Of a stretch of 39,218 nucleotides of DNA, positions 28,807 to 38,351 are shown piece after piece; the stretch's first letter is position 1; each line of letters begins with the position of its first letter. The notes under the pieces were generated by a model. The model did no database searches and was not told the origin of the DNA. It saw only the letters and a program-made list of their open reading frames with translations. The position numbers and the translations under genes are program-made. The stretch is from positions 1-39,218 of the forward strand of contig SGZH01000008.1 in NCBI GenBank assembly GCA_004214175.1. The letters are read 5' to 3'. Source of the DNA: Flavobacteriales bacterium (GTDB taxonomy: Bacteria > Bacteroidota > Bacteroidia > Flavobacteriales > Flavobacteriaceae).

Positions 28807-28814
28807 TAATTTTG
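28807..28814 (+). promoter_or_regulatory. Putative -7 element TAATTTTG for pepD
   Basis: Exact TAnnTTTG match 33 nt before ATG at 28847. Confidence 0.4.
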
Positions 28815-28846
28815 TTTAAAGTTATACTTTTTAAAATAGTTGATAT

Positions 28847-30298
28847 ATGAATGAATCCATAAGAAATTTAGAGCCAATAAGTCTTTGGAATAATTTTGCA
28901 GATTTAAATGCAGTACCAAGAGCTTCTAAAAAAGAAGAAAAAGTCATTGAGTTTATAAAAAACTTTGGTAATCATTTAGGTTTAGAAACTTTTGAAGACG
29001 ATGTTCGAAATGTAATTATCCGTAAACCTGCTACTCCAGGAATGGAGGATAGAAAAGGGATTGTGTTGCAATCGCATCTCGATATGGTACATCAAAAAAA
29101 TAACGATACCGTATTCGATTTTGCAACTCAAGGCATAGAAATGTTTGTAGATGGTGATTGGGTAAAAGCAAGAGGTACCACATTGGGTGCAGATAATGGA
29201 TTAGGAGTGGCCACTATTATGGCTATTTTAGAAAGTAAAGAAATTGCTCACCCAGCTATTGATGCTTTATTCACTATTGATGAAGAAACCGGTATGACAG
29301 GTGCTATGGGGTTAAAAGGTGGTTTATTAAAAGGCGATATACTTCTTAATTTAGATACCGAAGAGGACAATGAAATTGGTGTAGGTTGTGCTGGTGGAGT
29401 AGATGTTACAGCCTTTAAAAGTTACCCTCAACAGTCCACTCCAAAAAATGCGATCGGCTACCAAATAAGCGTTAAAGGTTTGCAAGGTGGTCATAGCGGT
29501 ATGGAGATACACCTTGGACTTGCTAATGCAAATAAAATAATGAATCGTATTCTAATAGCAACCAATGACTATTGTTCTATATCATCTGTACATGGTGGAA
29601 GTCTAAGAAATGCCATCCCTAGGGAGAGCAATGCTCAGGTTGTGATAGTCAATGAAACTAATTTTATAACCGCTTTTGAAAAAATTAAAGCTGATTTAAT
29701 TGATGAATACCAGCCCATAGAATCAGAGATGATCATTAGTATTGAGAAACTCTACGAACTACCAAAAAAAATAATAAGTAAGGAATGTCAACAATTATTT
29801 TTAAAAGCAGTAGCCGGAGCACACAATGGTGTTTTTAGGATGAGTCCAGCCATAGCTAACTTAGTGGAGACTTCTAATAACATTGCAAAAATAATTTTAG
29901 AGGAGGGGCAAATTAAAATAGAATGTTTAACACGCTCCTCGGTAGAATCATCAAAGGAACATATGGTAAATTCATTAAAATCAGTATTTGAATTAGCTGG
30001 TTTCAATGTCATCTTATCAGGAGATTATCCCGGTTGGACTCCGAATATGGATTCTGCTATTCTAAAAGTATTAAGCTCTTTATATGAAAAAATGAACGGT
30101 CAAAAAGCACATATAGCAGCCTGTCATGCTGGCTTGGAATGCGGAATTTTGGGAACAAATTATCCGAAAATGGATATGATTTCTTTTGGTCCAACCATCA
30201 AGGGAGCGCATTCTCCAGATGAACGTGCTTGCATATCATCTACTCAAAAATTTTGGAGATTTTTAAAAGAAATTCTAAAAAAAATTCCTTTAAAATAA
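28847..30298 (+). CDS. pepD: Aminoacyl-histidine dipeptidase (M20 family)
   Basis: VLQSHLDMVHQKN, GTTLGADNGLGVATIMAILE, ALFTIDEETGMTGAMGL, GGHSGMEIHLGLANANK, HAGLECGI. Confidence 0.95.
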   Translation: MNESIRNLEPISLWNNFADLNAVPRASKKEEKVIEFIKNFGNHLGLETFEDDVRNVIIRKPATPGMEDRKGIVLQSHLDMVHQKNNDTVFDFATQGIEMFVDGDWVKARGTTLGADNGLGVATIMAILESKEIAHPAIDALFTIDEETGMTGAMGLKGGLLKGDILLNLDTEEDNEIGVGCAGGVDVTAFKSYPQQSTPKNAIGYQISVKGLQGGHSGMEIHLGLANANKIMNRILIATNDYCSISSVHGGSLRNAIPRESNAQVVIVNETNFITAFEKIKADLIDEYQPIESEMIISIEKLYELPKKIISKECQQLFLKAVAGAHNGVFRMSPAIANLVETSNNIAKIILEEGQIKIECLTRSSVESSKEHMVNSLKSVFELAGFNVILSGDYPGWTPNMDSAILKVLSSLYEKMNGQKAHIAACHAGLECGILGTNYPKMDMISFGPTIKGAHSPDERACISSTQKFWRFLKEILKKIPLK

Positions 30299-30312
30299 GA
30301 GAAATTCATTTT

Positions 30313-31086
30313 TTAATGACTATTAAAAAATAATTTTCTAATTGCAATAAATATAAAAACAAGCATCGTATTGATCAGAAAAAAAGGAATAATAAAGACC
30401 TTTAAACCCAATACTAGCATCCCTGCAATTACCAGTAATTGAAATCCTAAGCCAAAAATTGATACAACCGTCATAAATAAATTTGGCCAATATTTACTTT
30501 TTTCTGCTGAGGAATCTAATTGGTATATAATTTTATCAAAAACCCCATACAGTAGCTTATATAAATTAAATAAAATGGTGACATGCTTTTGCTTCTCTCC
30601 AGCCAATGCTTTAGGGGTACTATTTTCGAAAATTCGACTGGTTGTATCACCATTAAAATTATTTCTTAAAATCGAGTAATAGTAATTGTATAGTGTTCCT
30701 TGTAGTTGTAACCCAAAAAATGCTAAAAAGCAAGCCCAATAATTAGTTTTGGTAATATAAGCTATGGTTATAAAAAAGATGGCGTTTAATATAATATCTG
30801 CTACGGAGTCTAGAAAGCGACCTGTATAGGAAGGCTTTTGTTTTACACGAGCTAACTCACCATCTGCCGCATCTAAAATTGATTTTAAAATTAAAAAAAA
30901 AGCAGCATACCAATATAAGTTTTCTAACATACAATAAACTGCTAAAAAACCAGCAATGATAAATCCAATAGTTACATGAATTGGAGTTAAAACGGTATTT
31001 TTAAGATAATTTGCAATGATTTTGGCAATCGGACGACCATAGTCAGAAAGATCAATAAATTTATGCTCTTTGGGTAATTTCGACAT
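30313..31086 (-). CDS. CDP-alcohol phosphatidyltransferase family protein
   Basis: CDP-alcohol PT motif D-x2-DG-x2-AR-x8-G-x3-D: SILDAADGELARVKQKPSYTGRFLDSVAD. Confidence 0.92.
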   Translation of the reverse strand: MSKLPKEHKFIDLSDYGRPIAKIIANYLKNTVLTPIHVTIGFIIAGFLAVYCMLENLYWYAAFFLILKSILDAADGELARVKQKPSYTGRFLDSVADIILNAIFFITIAYITKTNYWACFLAFFGLQLQGTLYNYYYSILRNNFNGDTTSRIFENSTPKALAGEKQKHVTILFNLYKLLYGVFDKIIYQLDSSAEKSKYWPNLFMTVVSIFGLGFQLLVIAGMLVLGLKVFIIPFFLINTMLVFIFIAIRKLFFNSH

Positions 31087-31154
31087 GAGTTCTATTTAAA
31101 ACGCTATGGTTAAGAGTGCTTTTTGTAGCGCTATAATATACATTTAAAATTAAT

Positions 31155-31430
31155 TTAATTTTGTTTATCAAAAAAGGCGTAAGCTAAAAAAAGTAATAAA
31201 TAAACCAATAAATAGAATAGATAAAAGTTTCTAAACTTTAGATAAGCTTTATTTTCTGGATAGAGTGTTCCAAATAGACCTTTTATTTCTTTGATGAAAT
31301 AAGGTTTAATATTGATATACCAACTATCAGTTTGATAAACTATTTTTCGAAATTTACTTCTGTAATAACTCAATGGTAAGCCCCATAAAATAAAAAGAAT
31401 GAGCCATATATTTTTTTTTATAAAATCCAT
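31155..31430 (-). CDS. Small hypothetical membrane protein (two predicted TM segments)
   Basis: 91-aa ORF with hydrophobic ends (IWLILFILWGLPLSYY; FYLFYLLVYLLLFLAYAFF), tightly packed between two co-oriented genes. Confidence 0.65.
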   Translation of the reverse strand: MDFIKKNIWLILFILWGLPLSYYRSKFRKIVYQTDSWYINIKPYFIKEIKGLFGTLYPENKAYLKFRNFYLFYLLVYLLLFLAYAFFDKQN

Positions 31431-31434
31431 TTAA

Positions 31435-32211
31435 TTATTTTTTTTGGAACCAAGGGAAAAAAGAACTCGTTTTATCGATATAATCAGAATAGGTAGTTTT
31501 TGTTTGTTTTAAATATTTTTCAAGCAATGTTACTCCAGAGATGTTGATAATTAGCAAGGTCATCAGTATGGAGCCAATTACCTGCCAATAAGCTCCTGCA
31601 GAAATACTAAAAATTGCGTAGGACCACCAAACCGCAGCATCTCCAAAATAATTTGGATGGCGGGTATATTTCCAAAATCCCGTAGTTAATACGCTACCTT
31701 TATTATTAGTATTTTTTTTAAATCGCATCAATTGATAATCGCCACCAGCCTCAAAAATAAATCCGATTAGCCAAATACCGATACCTATATAATCTAATGT
31801 ACTAAGTGTTGTTGGTTGAGATGAAAAATTCATTCCAAGCAGTGTGATAGAAATAAGAATCATCAAAGCCCCTTGTAATAAAAAAGCTTGAAAATAACTA
31901 AACCACCAATAGCGTTTGGGGCCAAATTTTCTTCTAAACTCTTGATATCTAAAATCTTCTCCCTTCCCTATATTTCTGTATGCAAGATAAATACTAAGTC
32001 GGAGTCCCCAGACGCTTACTAAGACTAATAGCAATATTTTTCTTGAATTTAAATCTCCTGAATTAAACACATAAAACATATTTAGGATTACAAATCCTAA
32101 GCCCCAAAAAATATCTAAAATACTAACGTCTTTGAGATAAACACTCCAGATCCAAAGAATCGTTATTAAAATAAAAATAAGAAAAGAAGCTTGATAGTAT
32201 AATTCTACCAT
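31435..32211 (-). CDS. DUF1295 domain-containing protein (steroid 5-alpha-reductase/ICMT-like membrane family)
   Basis: SVYLKDVSILDIFWGLGFV; GSVLTTGFWKYTRHPNYFGDAAVWWSYAIF, a DUF1295 signature. Confidence 0.92.
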   Translation of the reverse strand: MVELYYQASFLIFILITILWIWSVYLKDVSILDIFWGLGFVILNMFYVFNSGDLNSRKILLLVLVSVWGLRLSIYLAYRNIGKGEDFRYQEFRRKFGPKRYWWFSYFQAFLLQGALMILISITLLGMNFSSQPTTLSTLDYIGIGIWLIGFIFEAGGDYQLMRFKKNTNNKGSVLTTGFWKYTRHPNYFGDAAVWWSYAIFSISAGAYWQVIGSILMTLLIINISGVTLLEKYLKQTKTTYSDYIDKTSSFFPWFQKK

Positions 32212-32234
32212 AGTAATTGTTAATTTATTCTATA

Positions 32235-32265
32235 AAAAGACCCTCTTAGTAAGAAGGTCTTTTTT
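32235..32265 (-). terminator. Terminator downstream of gene 32283..33410 on the minus strand
   Basis: AAAAAGACC (32235-32243) / GGTCTTTTT (32257-32265), perfect 9-bp stem with inner CTT/AAG pairing and poly-A (T on the minus strand) tail. Confidence 0.8.
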
Positions 32266-32282
32266 AGTTTAGTAAGTAAATT

Positions 32283-33410
32283 TTATTTTACAATTTCTAC
32301 TAATTCTAAGGTGAAAATTAAATCGCTTCCTGGAGGGATTAAATTTGGAATTCCTCGTTCGCCATATGCTAAATGAGAAGGAATTAAAAGTGTGATTTTA
32401 TCACCTACACTCATCATCAATAAACCTTCTCTAAATCCAGGTATTAATTGAGCGTTTTTACTGTAATCTGTTGGGATTGGTTGATATCCGCCAGCATCAG
32501 CTCTACGATGGTCCCAAGTATTGTACTTTTTTGCTATTTCTTCTAGATTTGAATCAAATAAGGATCCATCTTTTAGGTAACCCGCATAGTTCATTTTAAT
32601 TTTGGAGCCCTCATTGGGTTTAACACCTTTCCCCTTTTTATTAAAATAAACTTTAATACCTGAAGGCATTTCCTCTGCTTTGGCTATATCATTTGCTAAC
32701 ATTTCAGCAGTTATCATTGCTACTGCTACTTTTGCTGCTTGTTCTTCTTTTACTTTTTCTTCGGCTTTTGCCATAGCTTCATTGAACGAAATAACATCTG
32801 CACCACCAACTCGTATAATATTTAATTTATTTATGACAACAGGATCAACCGGTTTGTCACCAGGTTTGGTGGTTTCTACTAACCCTAAAGAATCTACCAC
32901 ATCTTGACCTATTGCAATTTCTCCAAACACCGAGTGTTTACCATCTAACCAAGGAGTTTCTTTTAGGGTGATAAAAAATTGACTACCGTTGGTTCCTGGT
33001 CCTGAATTTGCCATCGATAAAACTCCTTTTTTATCATGTTTTAAATTATCAGAAAATTCATCAGGAAAGGTATATCCTGGATTTCCAGATCCTGTTCCTA
33101 ATGGATCACCACCTTGTATCATAAAGTTTTTTATGATCCTGTGAAAAGTTAATCCGTCATAATATTTTTTTCCTTTGTATGCTGAATCCACTAATTCGTT
33201 TCTGCCTTCAGCCAATTCAACAAAGTTGGCAACCGTAAGTGGAGTGTCTTCATGGTATAATTTTGCTACAAAAACACCTTTATTAGTGTTGAACTCTGCA
33301 TAAACACCTTTTTCTAGATTAGGATAATTATATTCTTGACAAGAAGCCAAACCAAGGCTTAGTATTAAAATTAAAAATGCTCCTTTTTTCATAATTTTAG
33401 TAATTTTCAT
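32283..33410 (-). CDS. Dual-domain peptidylprolyl isomerase lipoprotein: cyclophilin + FKBP
   Basis: Lipobox LGLASC; cyclophilin YDGLTFHRIIKNFMIQGGDPLGTGSGNPGYTFPDEF...NSGPGTNGSQFFITL; FKBP C-term KIKMNYAGYLKDGSLFDSN...LIPGFREGLLMMSVGDKITLLIPSHLAYGERGIPNLIPPGSDLIFTLELVEI. True start may be Met7 (33392). Confidence 0.94.
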   Translation of the reverse strand: MKITKIMKKGAFLILILSLGLASCQEYNYPNLEKGVYAEFNTNKGVFVAKLYHEDTPLTVANFVELAEGRNELVDSAYKGKKYYDGLTFHRIIKNFMIQGGDPLGTGSGNPGYTFPDEFSDNLKHDKKGVLSMANSGPGTNGSQFFITLKETPWLDGKHSVFGEIAIGQDVVDSLGLVETTKPGDKPVDPVVINKLNIIRVGGADVISFNEAMAKAEEKVKEEQAAKVAVAMITAEMLANDIAKAEEMPSGIKVYFNKKGKGVKPNEGSKIKMNYAGYLKDGSLFDSNLEEIAKKYNTWDHRRADAGGYQPIPTDYSKNAQLIPGFREGLLMMSVGDKITLLIPSHLAYGERGIPNLIPPGSDLIFTLELVEIVK

Positions 33411-33954
33411 TTGTTTTATTTATTGAATTTAATGTTACTGTGCATTGAATAGGAATGTTAGTTCCTAGTTTATTCTCTATTCCATAATACCCATATGCTT
33501 TGTAGGATGGAAATAAAAATGTAATCGTTTCTCCTTCTTTCATTAATTTCAGGCCATCACGTATTCCAGAAATTAGTTCTTGATTTGTTTGATCTATAAT
33601 ACAATTTTGAAGACCAACTTCATTTTTTGATAATATAGTTATGCCATTTAAATCTTTAATGTCATAATAAAAAGTAACTTTATCTCCATACTCAGCAACG
33701 TTAGTTTTAGAACTATCCTTTACCTCATAATAATACCAAAACCCAGATTCTGAAGTAAAATAAGATTCTGTTTTATTAGCCTCTAAAAGATGGAGAATTT
33801 CTTTTTCTTCCTTTTCAAATATAGCTTTGTTTCTTTTAATAGATGTAGAAATAAATGAACCCGATGAGTATTGAACTGGTTTTCTTGCTTCAGGACTTTT
33901 ACAAGAAAATAATACCAGTAAAAATGTAAGAGTTAAAAATAAATTAAGCTTCAT
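33397..33954 (-). CDS. gldI: Gliding motility-associated FKBP-type peptidyl-prolyl isomerase lipoprotein
   Basis: Lipobox FLLVLFSC; FKBP fold LISGIRDGLKLMKEGETITFLFPSYKAYGYYGIENKLGTNIPIQCTVTL; N-term KSPEARKPVQYSSGSFISTSIKRNK typical of GldI. Confidence 0.88.
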   Translation of the reverse strand: MKLNLFLTLTFLLVLFSCKSPEARKPVQYSSGSFISTSIKRNKAIFEKEEKEILHLLEANKTESYFTSESGFWYYYEVKDSSKTNVAEYGDKVTFYYDIKDLNGITILSKNEVGLQNCIIDQTNQELISGIRDGLKLMKEGETITFLFPSYKAYGYYGIENKLGTNIPIQCTVTLNSINKTNENY

Positions 33955-34963
33955 TCAATTCTTTTTTATAGCGAGGCAAGATACTAATAAATTCTTCCAC
34001 GGTTTTAGATAATTTTTTTAAACTTTTACCACCAGCAGCATTGGTGTGCCCACCTCCATTGAAATATTTTCTTGAAAAATCATTCACCGAAAAAGAACCT
34101 TTACTTCGAAGCGATATCTTTATGATTTTTTCTTTTTTATTTTCAATAAAAATTATTGCAAAAATAACACCTTTCATTGATAAGGCGTAGTTGACAAAAC
34201 CTTCGGTATCTCCCTTTTTAAAATTATTATTATTTAATTCTTCTTGACTCATGGTGATGTAAGCCGTTTTGTATTCGGGAAGCATAACCATATTGTTTAA
34301 CGCAACTCCTAATAGCTTTAATCGATCAGGGTTATTAGTATCGTAAATATTTTGATGAATGATCGAATTAGGAGCACCTACTTCGATTAGATGTGCAATT
34401 ACCCTGTGGGTAGTAGCTGTTGTCGCTGAAAAACGAAAAGAACCCGTGTCGGTCATTATACCAACATACAACTGCGTAGCAATTTTTTTATTTAACAAGT
34501 TGAGGCCACCCATAAATTCTATAAAATGATATACCATTTCTGAAGTTGAACTCATACCTACATCGCTGTAGGTTACAAGGGCGTAATCATCTGGTTCTTG
34601 ATGATGATCAATGAGTATAAAATCTGCTTTAGTTGCCATTAATTCTGTTACTAAATCTCCAGTTCGATTAAGGGCGTTAAAGTCTAGGGTGAAAACAAGA
34701 TTTGCTTCGCTAAGACATTTTTTTACCTTTTCTCTATGCTGCTCATAATTAATGATTGTTTCAGTTTCAGGAATCCATTTTAAGAATTCAGGAAAATCAT
34801 TAGGCATTACCACGGTTACTTGGTGTTCTAATTGTTTTAAAAAATTAGCCAAACCTAAACAAGACCCAATTGCGTCTCCGTCAGGGTTTTTATGACCTAC
34901 AATAACTATATTGCTCGTGTTGGTTAGGGCTTTTTTTAGTATGAAAATTTCCTCTGAATTCAT
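33944..34963 (-). CDS. nrnA: DHH family phosphoesterase, bifunctional oligoribonuclease/PAP phosphatase-like
   Basis: VGHKNPDGDAIGSCLGL, ILIDHHQEPDDYA, MTDTGSFRFSATTA, GGGHTNAAGG motifs. Confidence 0.92.
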   Translation of the reverse strand: MNSEEIFILKKALTNTSNIVIVGHKNPDGDAIGSCLGLANFLKQLEHQVTVVMPNDFPEFLKWIPETETIINYEQHREKVKKCLSEANLVFTLDFNALNRTGDLVTELMATKADFILIDHHQEPDDYALVTYSDVGMSSTSEMVYHFIEFMGGLNLLNKKIATQLYVGIMTDTGSFRFSATTATTHRVIAHLIEVGAPNSIIHQNIYDTNNPDRLKLLGVALNNMVMLPEYKTAYITMSQEELNNNNFKKGDTEGFVNYALSMKGVIFAIIFIENKKEKIIKISLRSKGSFSVNDFSRKYFNGGGHTNAAGGKSLKKLSKTVEEFISILPRYKKELNEA

Positions 34964-35020
34964 AGTATGCGAATATACAATTTATTAGTATTTACTTGTG
35001 GTAAATGATTTCAAATTGCA

Positions 35021-35028
35021 TACTTTTG
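35021..35028 (+). promoter_or_regulatory. Putative Bacteroidota promoter for ndk: -33 TTG at 34996-34998, -7 TACTTTTG
   Basis: TTG-N22-TAnnTTTG, 18 nt before the ATG. Confidence 0.6.
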
Positions 35029-35046
35029 CAAAAAAAATTATAAAAA

Positions 35047-35466
35047 ATGAGAACAGACAGAACATTTACTATGTTAAAGCCCGATAGTGTGGAAAAAGGA
35101 AACATTGGTGCTATACTTGAAAAAATTACAGCTTCCGGATTTAGAATCGTAGCTATGAAACTTACCCAAATGACAACGGATGATGCAAAAGCTTTTTATG
35201 CTGTGCACAGTGAGCGTCCTTTTTTCGGTGAGTTAGTGGAATATATGACTCGTGGTCCTATTGTTGCTGCTATTCTTGAAAAAAATAATGCAGTAGAAGA
35301 TTTCCGTACTTTGATTGGAGCTACCAATCCAGTTGAGGCTGCAGAAGGTACGATTAGAAAACTTTATGCTGCTTCTATTGGTGAAAATGCTGTTCACGGT
35401 AGTGACAGTGACGAAAATGCAGCCATTGAAGGCGCTTTTCATTTTTCAGCAAGAGAAATGTTTTAA
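35047..35466 (+). CDS. ndk: Nucleoside diphosphate kinase
   Basis: [32 protein letters not shown] active-site His motif. Confidence 0.97.
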   Translation: MRTDRTFTMLKPDSVEKGNIGAILEKITASGFRIVAMKLTQMTTDDAKAFYAVHSERPFFGELVEYMTRGPIVAAILEKNNAVEDFRTLIGATNPVEAAEGTIRKLYAASIGENAVHGSDSDENAAIEGAFHFSAREMF

Positions 35467-35480
35467 AAAATATTTTAAAT

Positions 35481-35520
35481 AAAAAAAGCCTTCCATTACC
35501 CATTACGAAAGGTTTTTTTT
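35481..35520. terminator. Probable terminator between convergent ndk and the DUF721 gene
   Basis: AAAAAAAGCCTT ... AAGGTTTTTTTT inverted repeat with T-tract. Confidence 0.7.
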
Positions 35521-35535
35521 TGCTATGATTTATGG

Positions 35536-35832
35536 TTAACGCAGAATAATTTTATTAATTATTTCTTTCCCCATTTCTTCGTTAATCATCGCTATTATTT
35601 TTGTTTTACCATAACTTAATTCTTCTCGTAATACAGAAGAACTTAATTGAACATAAAGCACTTGTCGATCTAACTTTATTCCAGTGGTATATTTGGAAAT
35701 AGCTTTTCCCATAACCTTGTGCCATGCATCTTCAATCGAAACTTTATCCAAGCCTTTTTGTAGTTTGTTCGTTTCTATAAACCCTTTTAATACATCACTC
35801 ATTGAGTTCTGATCTCCTTTTCTTTTTGCCAT
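35536..35832 (-). CDS. DUF721 (DciA-like) domain-containing protein
   Basis: VSIEDAWHKVMGKAISKYTTGIKLDRQVLYVQLSSSVLREELSYGKTKIIAMINEEMG; adjacent to recF. Confidence 0.9.
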   Translation of the reverse strand: MAKRKGDQNSMSDVLKGFIETNKLQKGLDKVSIEDAWHKVMGKAISKYTTGIKLDRQVLYVQLSSSVLREELSYGKTKIIAMINEEMGKEIINKIILR

Positions 35833-35833
35833 T

Positions 35834-36913
35834 TTATAACTTAAATATTTTATACGATTGATGTATTTTTTTGATCACTTTTTCGGTTCTATCAGCGTGG
35901 GTATCACTTATAAACAACTGACCAAAGTCTTGATTTTTTACAAGGGTTATAATTTGTTTGACTCTTTGCTCATCTAATTTATCAAAAATATCATCCATCA
36001 GCAGTATAGGACTTGCTTTACTTTGGGCTTTTATAAAATCAAACTGAGCCAGTTTTAAAGCTATTAAAAAAGATTTTTGTTGTCCTTGTGAACCAAATTT
36101 TTTAATTGGGTGTTCTTCAATGTCAAAAATTAGGTCGTCTTTATGAATTCCATAATTACTGTATTGACTTATTTTATCTTTTGTTAAATTTTCATTCAAT
36201 AAAATTAATAAATCCTGTTCATTTAATTGACTTTTATATTGAATATCTACTATTTCTTTCGAATTACTGATAGATTGGTATCGTTTACTAAAAATGGGTA
36301 TAAAATCATTTAAAAACGCTTTTCTTTTTTCATAGATAGTCGTTCCTAAGTCATGCATTTGTAAATTATAAATATCAAGAGTTTCTTGGTTATGAGTATG
36401 ATTTACTGCAAAATATTTTAGTAATGAATTTCGTTGAGCGATTATCTTGTTATAATTTAATAAGGTGTTTAAGTAATCACTATCTCGTTGAGAAATTACT
36501 CCATTCATAAACTTTCTCCTTGTTTCACTACCTTCTATTATTAGATCACGATCTGCAGGAGAAATAATCACCAGTGGCAAAAAACCGATATGTTCGCTAA
36601 ATCTTGGATAGGGTTTCCCATTACGTTTAATTATTTTTTTTATACCTCTTTTTGCACTGACTATAATTTTTTCTTCTCTATTGTTTTTGTCATAATTACC
36701 TTCTATCACAAAAAAAGCTTCTCCATGCTTAATATTTTGAACGGTTATTGGGTTAAAATAACTTTTTCCGAAGGAAAGATGATAAATTGCATCTAAAACA
36801 TTCGTTTTTCCAACACCGTTATTACCTATCAAGCAATTTATTTTTGAATCAAACTCAAAAGAAACGGTTTCAAAGTTTTTATAGTTAAGAAGTGATAAGT
36901 TTTTTAAAACCAT
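35834..36913 (-). CDS. recF: DNA replication and repair protein RecF
   Basis: [28 protein letters not shown] Walker [18 protein letters not shown] signature; [16 protein letters not shown] Walker B. Confidence 0.96.
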   Translation of the reverse strand: MVLKNLSLLNYKNFETVSFEFDSKINCLIGNNGVGKTNVLDAIYHLSFGKSYFNPITVQNIKHGEAFFVIEGNYDKNNREEKIIVSAKRGIKKIIKRNGKPYPRFSEHIGFLPLVIISPADRDLIIEGSETRRKFMNGVISQRDSDYLNTLLNYNKIIAQRNSLLKYFAVNHTHNQETLDIYNLQMHDLGTTIYEKRKAFLNDFIPIFSKRYQSISNSKEIVDIQYKSQLNEQDLLILLNENLTKDKISQYSNYGIHKDDLIFDIEEHPIKKFGSQGQQKSFLIALKLAQFDFIKAQSKASPILLMDDIFDKLDEQRVKQIITLVKNQDFGQLFISDTHADRTEKVIKKIHQSYKIFKL

Positions 36914-37024
36914 GTTTTCAGTATATTAGAGTCTTTTAACTCCAATTTTAGCTTTTGTATATTTATAAGTGCAAATTATTGAAAAATAATAAAAACTTGT
37001 GCTTTTATTATCTAATAAAAATTA

Positions 37025-37032
37025 TATTTTTG
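37025..37032 (+). promoter_or_regulatory. Putative -7 element TATTTTTG for the TPR-ribH unit
   Basis: Exact TAnnTTTG match 21 nt upstream of the preferred ATG at 37053. Confidence 0.4.
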
Positions 37033-37052
37033 CACACTTAACAAAGCATATT

Positions 37053-37817
37053 ATGGCAACATACAAGAAAAGAGGGGGAAGACCTAAAAATAAAGCCGAG
37101 AAAATTTCACAAATAGAAGAGGAAAGTACAACGGCAGAGGTATTTAGTACTCTTGATGAAGGAGCTTCAAGAACTGAGGCCTGGGTAGAAAAAAATCAAA
37201 AAGCAATTTTAATTTTTGTTGGAGTTATAGCAACAAGCGTTTTAGGATATTTGGGTTTTCAAAATTTCATCCAAGAACCTAAAGAAACTGAGGCAATGAA
37301 CGAAATGTTTCAAGCTCAATTCTATTATGAGCAAGCATTAACGGCCACAACAAAAGATTCTCTATTTAATCTGTCACTAAATGGAGGTAATGGGAAATTT
37401 GGATTTGTAGACATTATAGATAATTACAATGGTACCAATGCGGCTAACTTAGCAAATTACTATGCTGGTGTTGCCTACTTAAATACAGGAAAATATCTAG
37501 AAGCTATTAAGCATTTAGATCAATTTGATGCAGATGATGCTAATATTGCCCCCATCGCAAAAGGTGCTATTGGAGATGCTTTTGCTCAGTTAGACCAGCA
37601 AGAAGATGCTTTAAAATATTATGAAAATGCTGCATCTATAAGTTCTAGTAAACTAACAGCTCCTCGTTTTTTATTAAAAGCAGGAATCATAGCCATCGAT
37701 TTAGGTGAATCCGCTATAGCATTAAAACATTTAAATACAATTTTAGATGAGTATCCAAAATCACCTGAAGCTGATAAAGCTATCTTATATATAGGAAAAG
37801 CAGAAGCAATGAAATAA
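37053..37817 (+). CDS. Membrane-anchored tetratricopeptide repeat protein (YfgM-like)
   Basis: MATYKKRGGRPKNKAEK..., single TM (AILIFVGVIATSVLGYLGF), TPR repeats; start moved to internal Met because the promoter-like TATTTTTG lies inside the track ORF start. Confidence 0.88.
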   Translation: MATYKKRGGRPKNKAEKISQIEEESTTAEVFSTLDEGASRTEAWVEKNQKAILIFVGVIATSVLGYLGFQNFIQEPKETEAMNEMFQAQFYYEQALTATTKDSLFNLSLNGGNGKFGFVDIIDNYNGTNAANLANYYAGVAYLNTGKYLEAIKHLDQFDADDANIAPIAKGAIGDAFAQLDQQEDALKYYENAASISSSKLTAPRFLLKAGIIAIDLGESAIALKHLNTILDEYPKSPEADKAILYIGKAEAMK

Positions 37818-37818
37818 T

Positions 37819-38313
37819 ATGGCAACAGAAAACAATAACTTATCATCTTATGATAAAGCAACCATCCCAAACGCGAAAAATTTTCGGTTTGGGATGGTTG
37901 TTTCTGAATGGAATTCTAAAATAACAGAAGGAATGTTTCAGGGTGCTTATGATACTTTATTAGAATGTGGAGCTGTAAAAGAAAATTTAGTACGTTGGAA
38001 TGTTCCTGGAAGTTTCGAGTTAGTTTACGGTTGTAAAAAAATGCAACAAAGTTTCCAATTGTTGGACGCAATCATCGCTATTGGTAGTGTTATTGAAGGT
38101 CAAACTAAACATTTTGACTATGTTTGTGAAGCTACTACAAATGGAATAATGCAATTAAACCTTGATAATGATATCCCTGTTATGTTTTGTGTATTGACAG
38201 ATCGAACTTTGCAGCAAGCCATAGACCGTAGTGGAGGAAAATATGGAAACAAAGGTGTGGAAGCTGCTATTGTTGCCATTAAAATGGCTCAACTTAGAAA
38301 AGAGGCAAAATAA
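37819..38313 (+). CDS. ribH: 6,7-dimethyl-8-ribityllumazine synthase
   Basis: VVSEWNSKITEGMFQGAYDTLLECG, VPGSFELVYGCKKM, AIGSVIEGQTKHFDYVCEATTNGIMQLNLDNDIPVMFCVLT. Confidence 0.96.
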   Translation: MATENNNLSSYDKATIPNAKNFRFGMVVSEWNSKITEGMFQGAYDTLLECGAVKENLVRWNVPGSFELVYGCKKMQQSFQLLDAIIAIGSVIEGQTKHFDYVCEATTNGIMQLNLDNDIPVMFCVLTDRTLQQAIDRSGGKYGNKGVEAAIVAIKMAQLRKEAK

Positions 38314-38351
38314 TCTAATTACACTATTCCTCTTTTATAGCTCAGGTATAG

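Noticed and set aside
29788-30012. 74-aa minus-strand ORF inside pepD
   Set aside because: Antisense to a well-supported M20 dipeptidase
32680-32907. 75-aa + strand ORF inside the dual PPIase gene
   Set aside because: Antisense Ala/Ser/Thr-rich translation; shadow ORF
35233-35442. 69-aa minus-strand ORF inside ndk
   Set aside because: Antisense to intact ndk
37619-37870. 83-aa minus-strand ORF across the TPR/ribH junction
   Set aside because: Antisense to two confident CDSs; no domain signature
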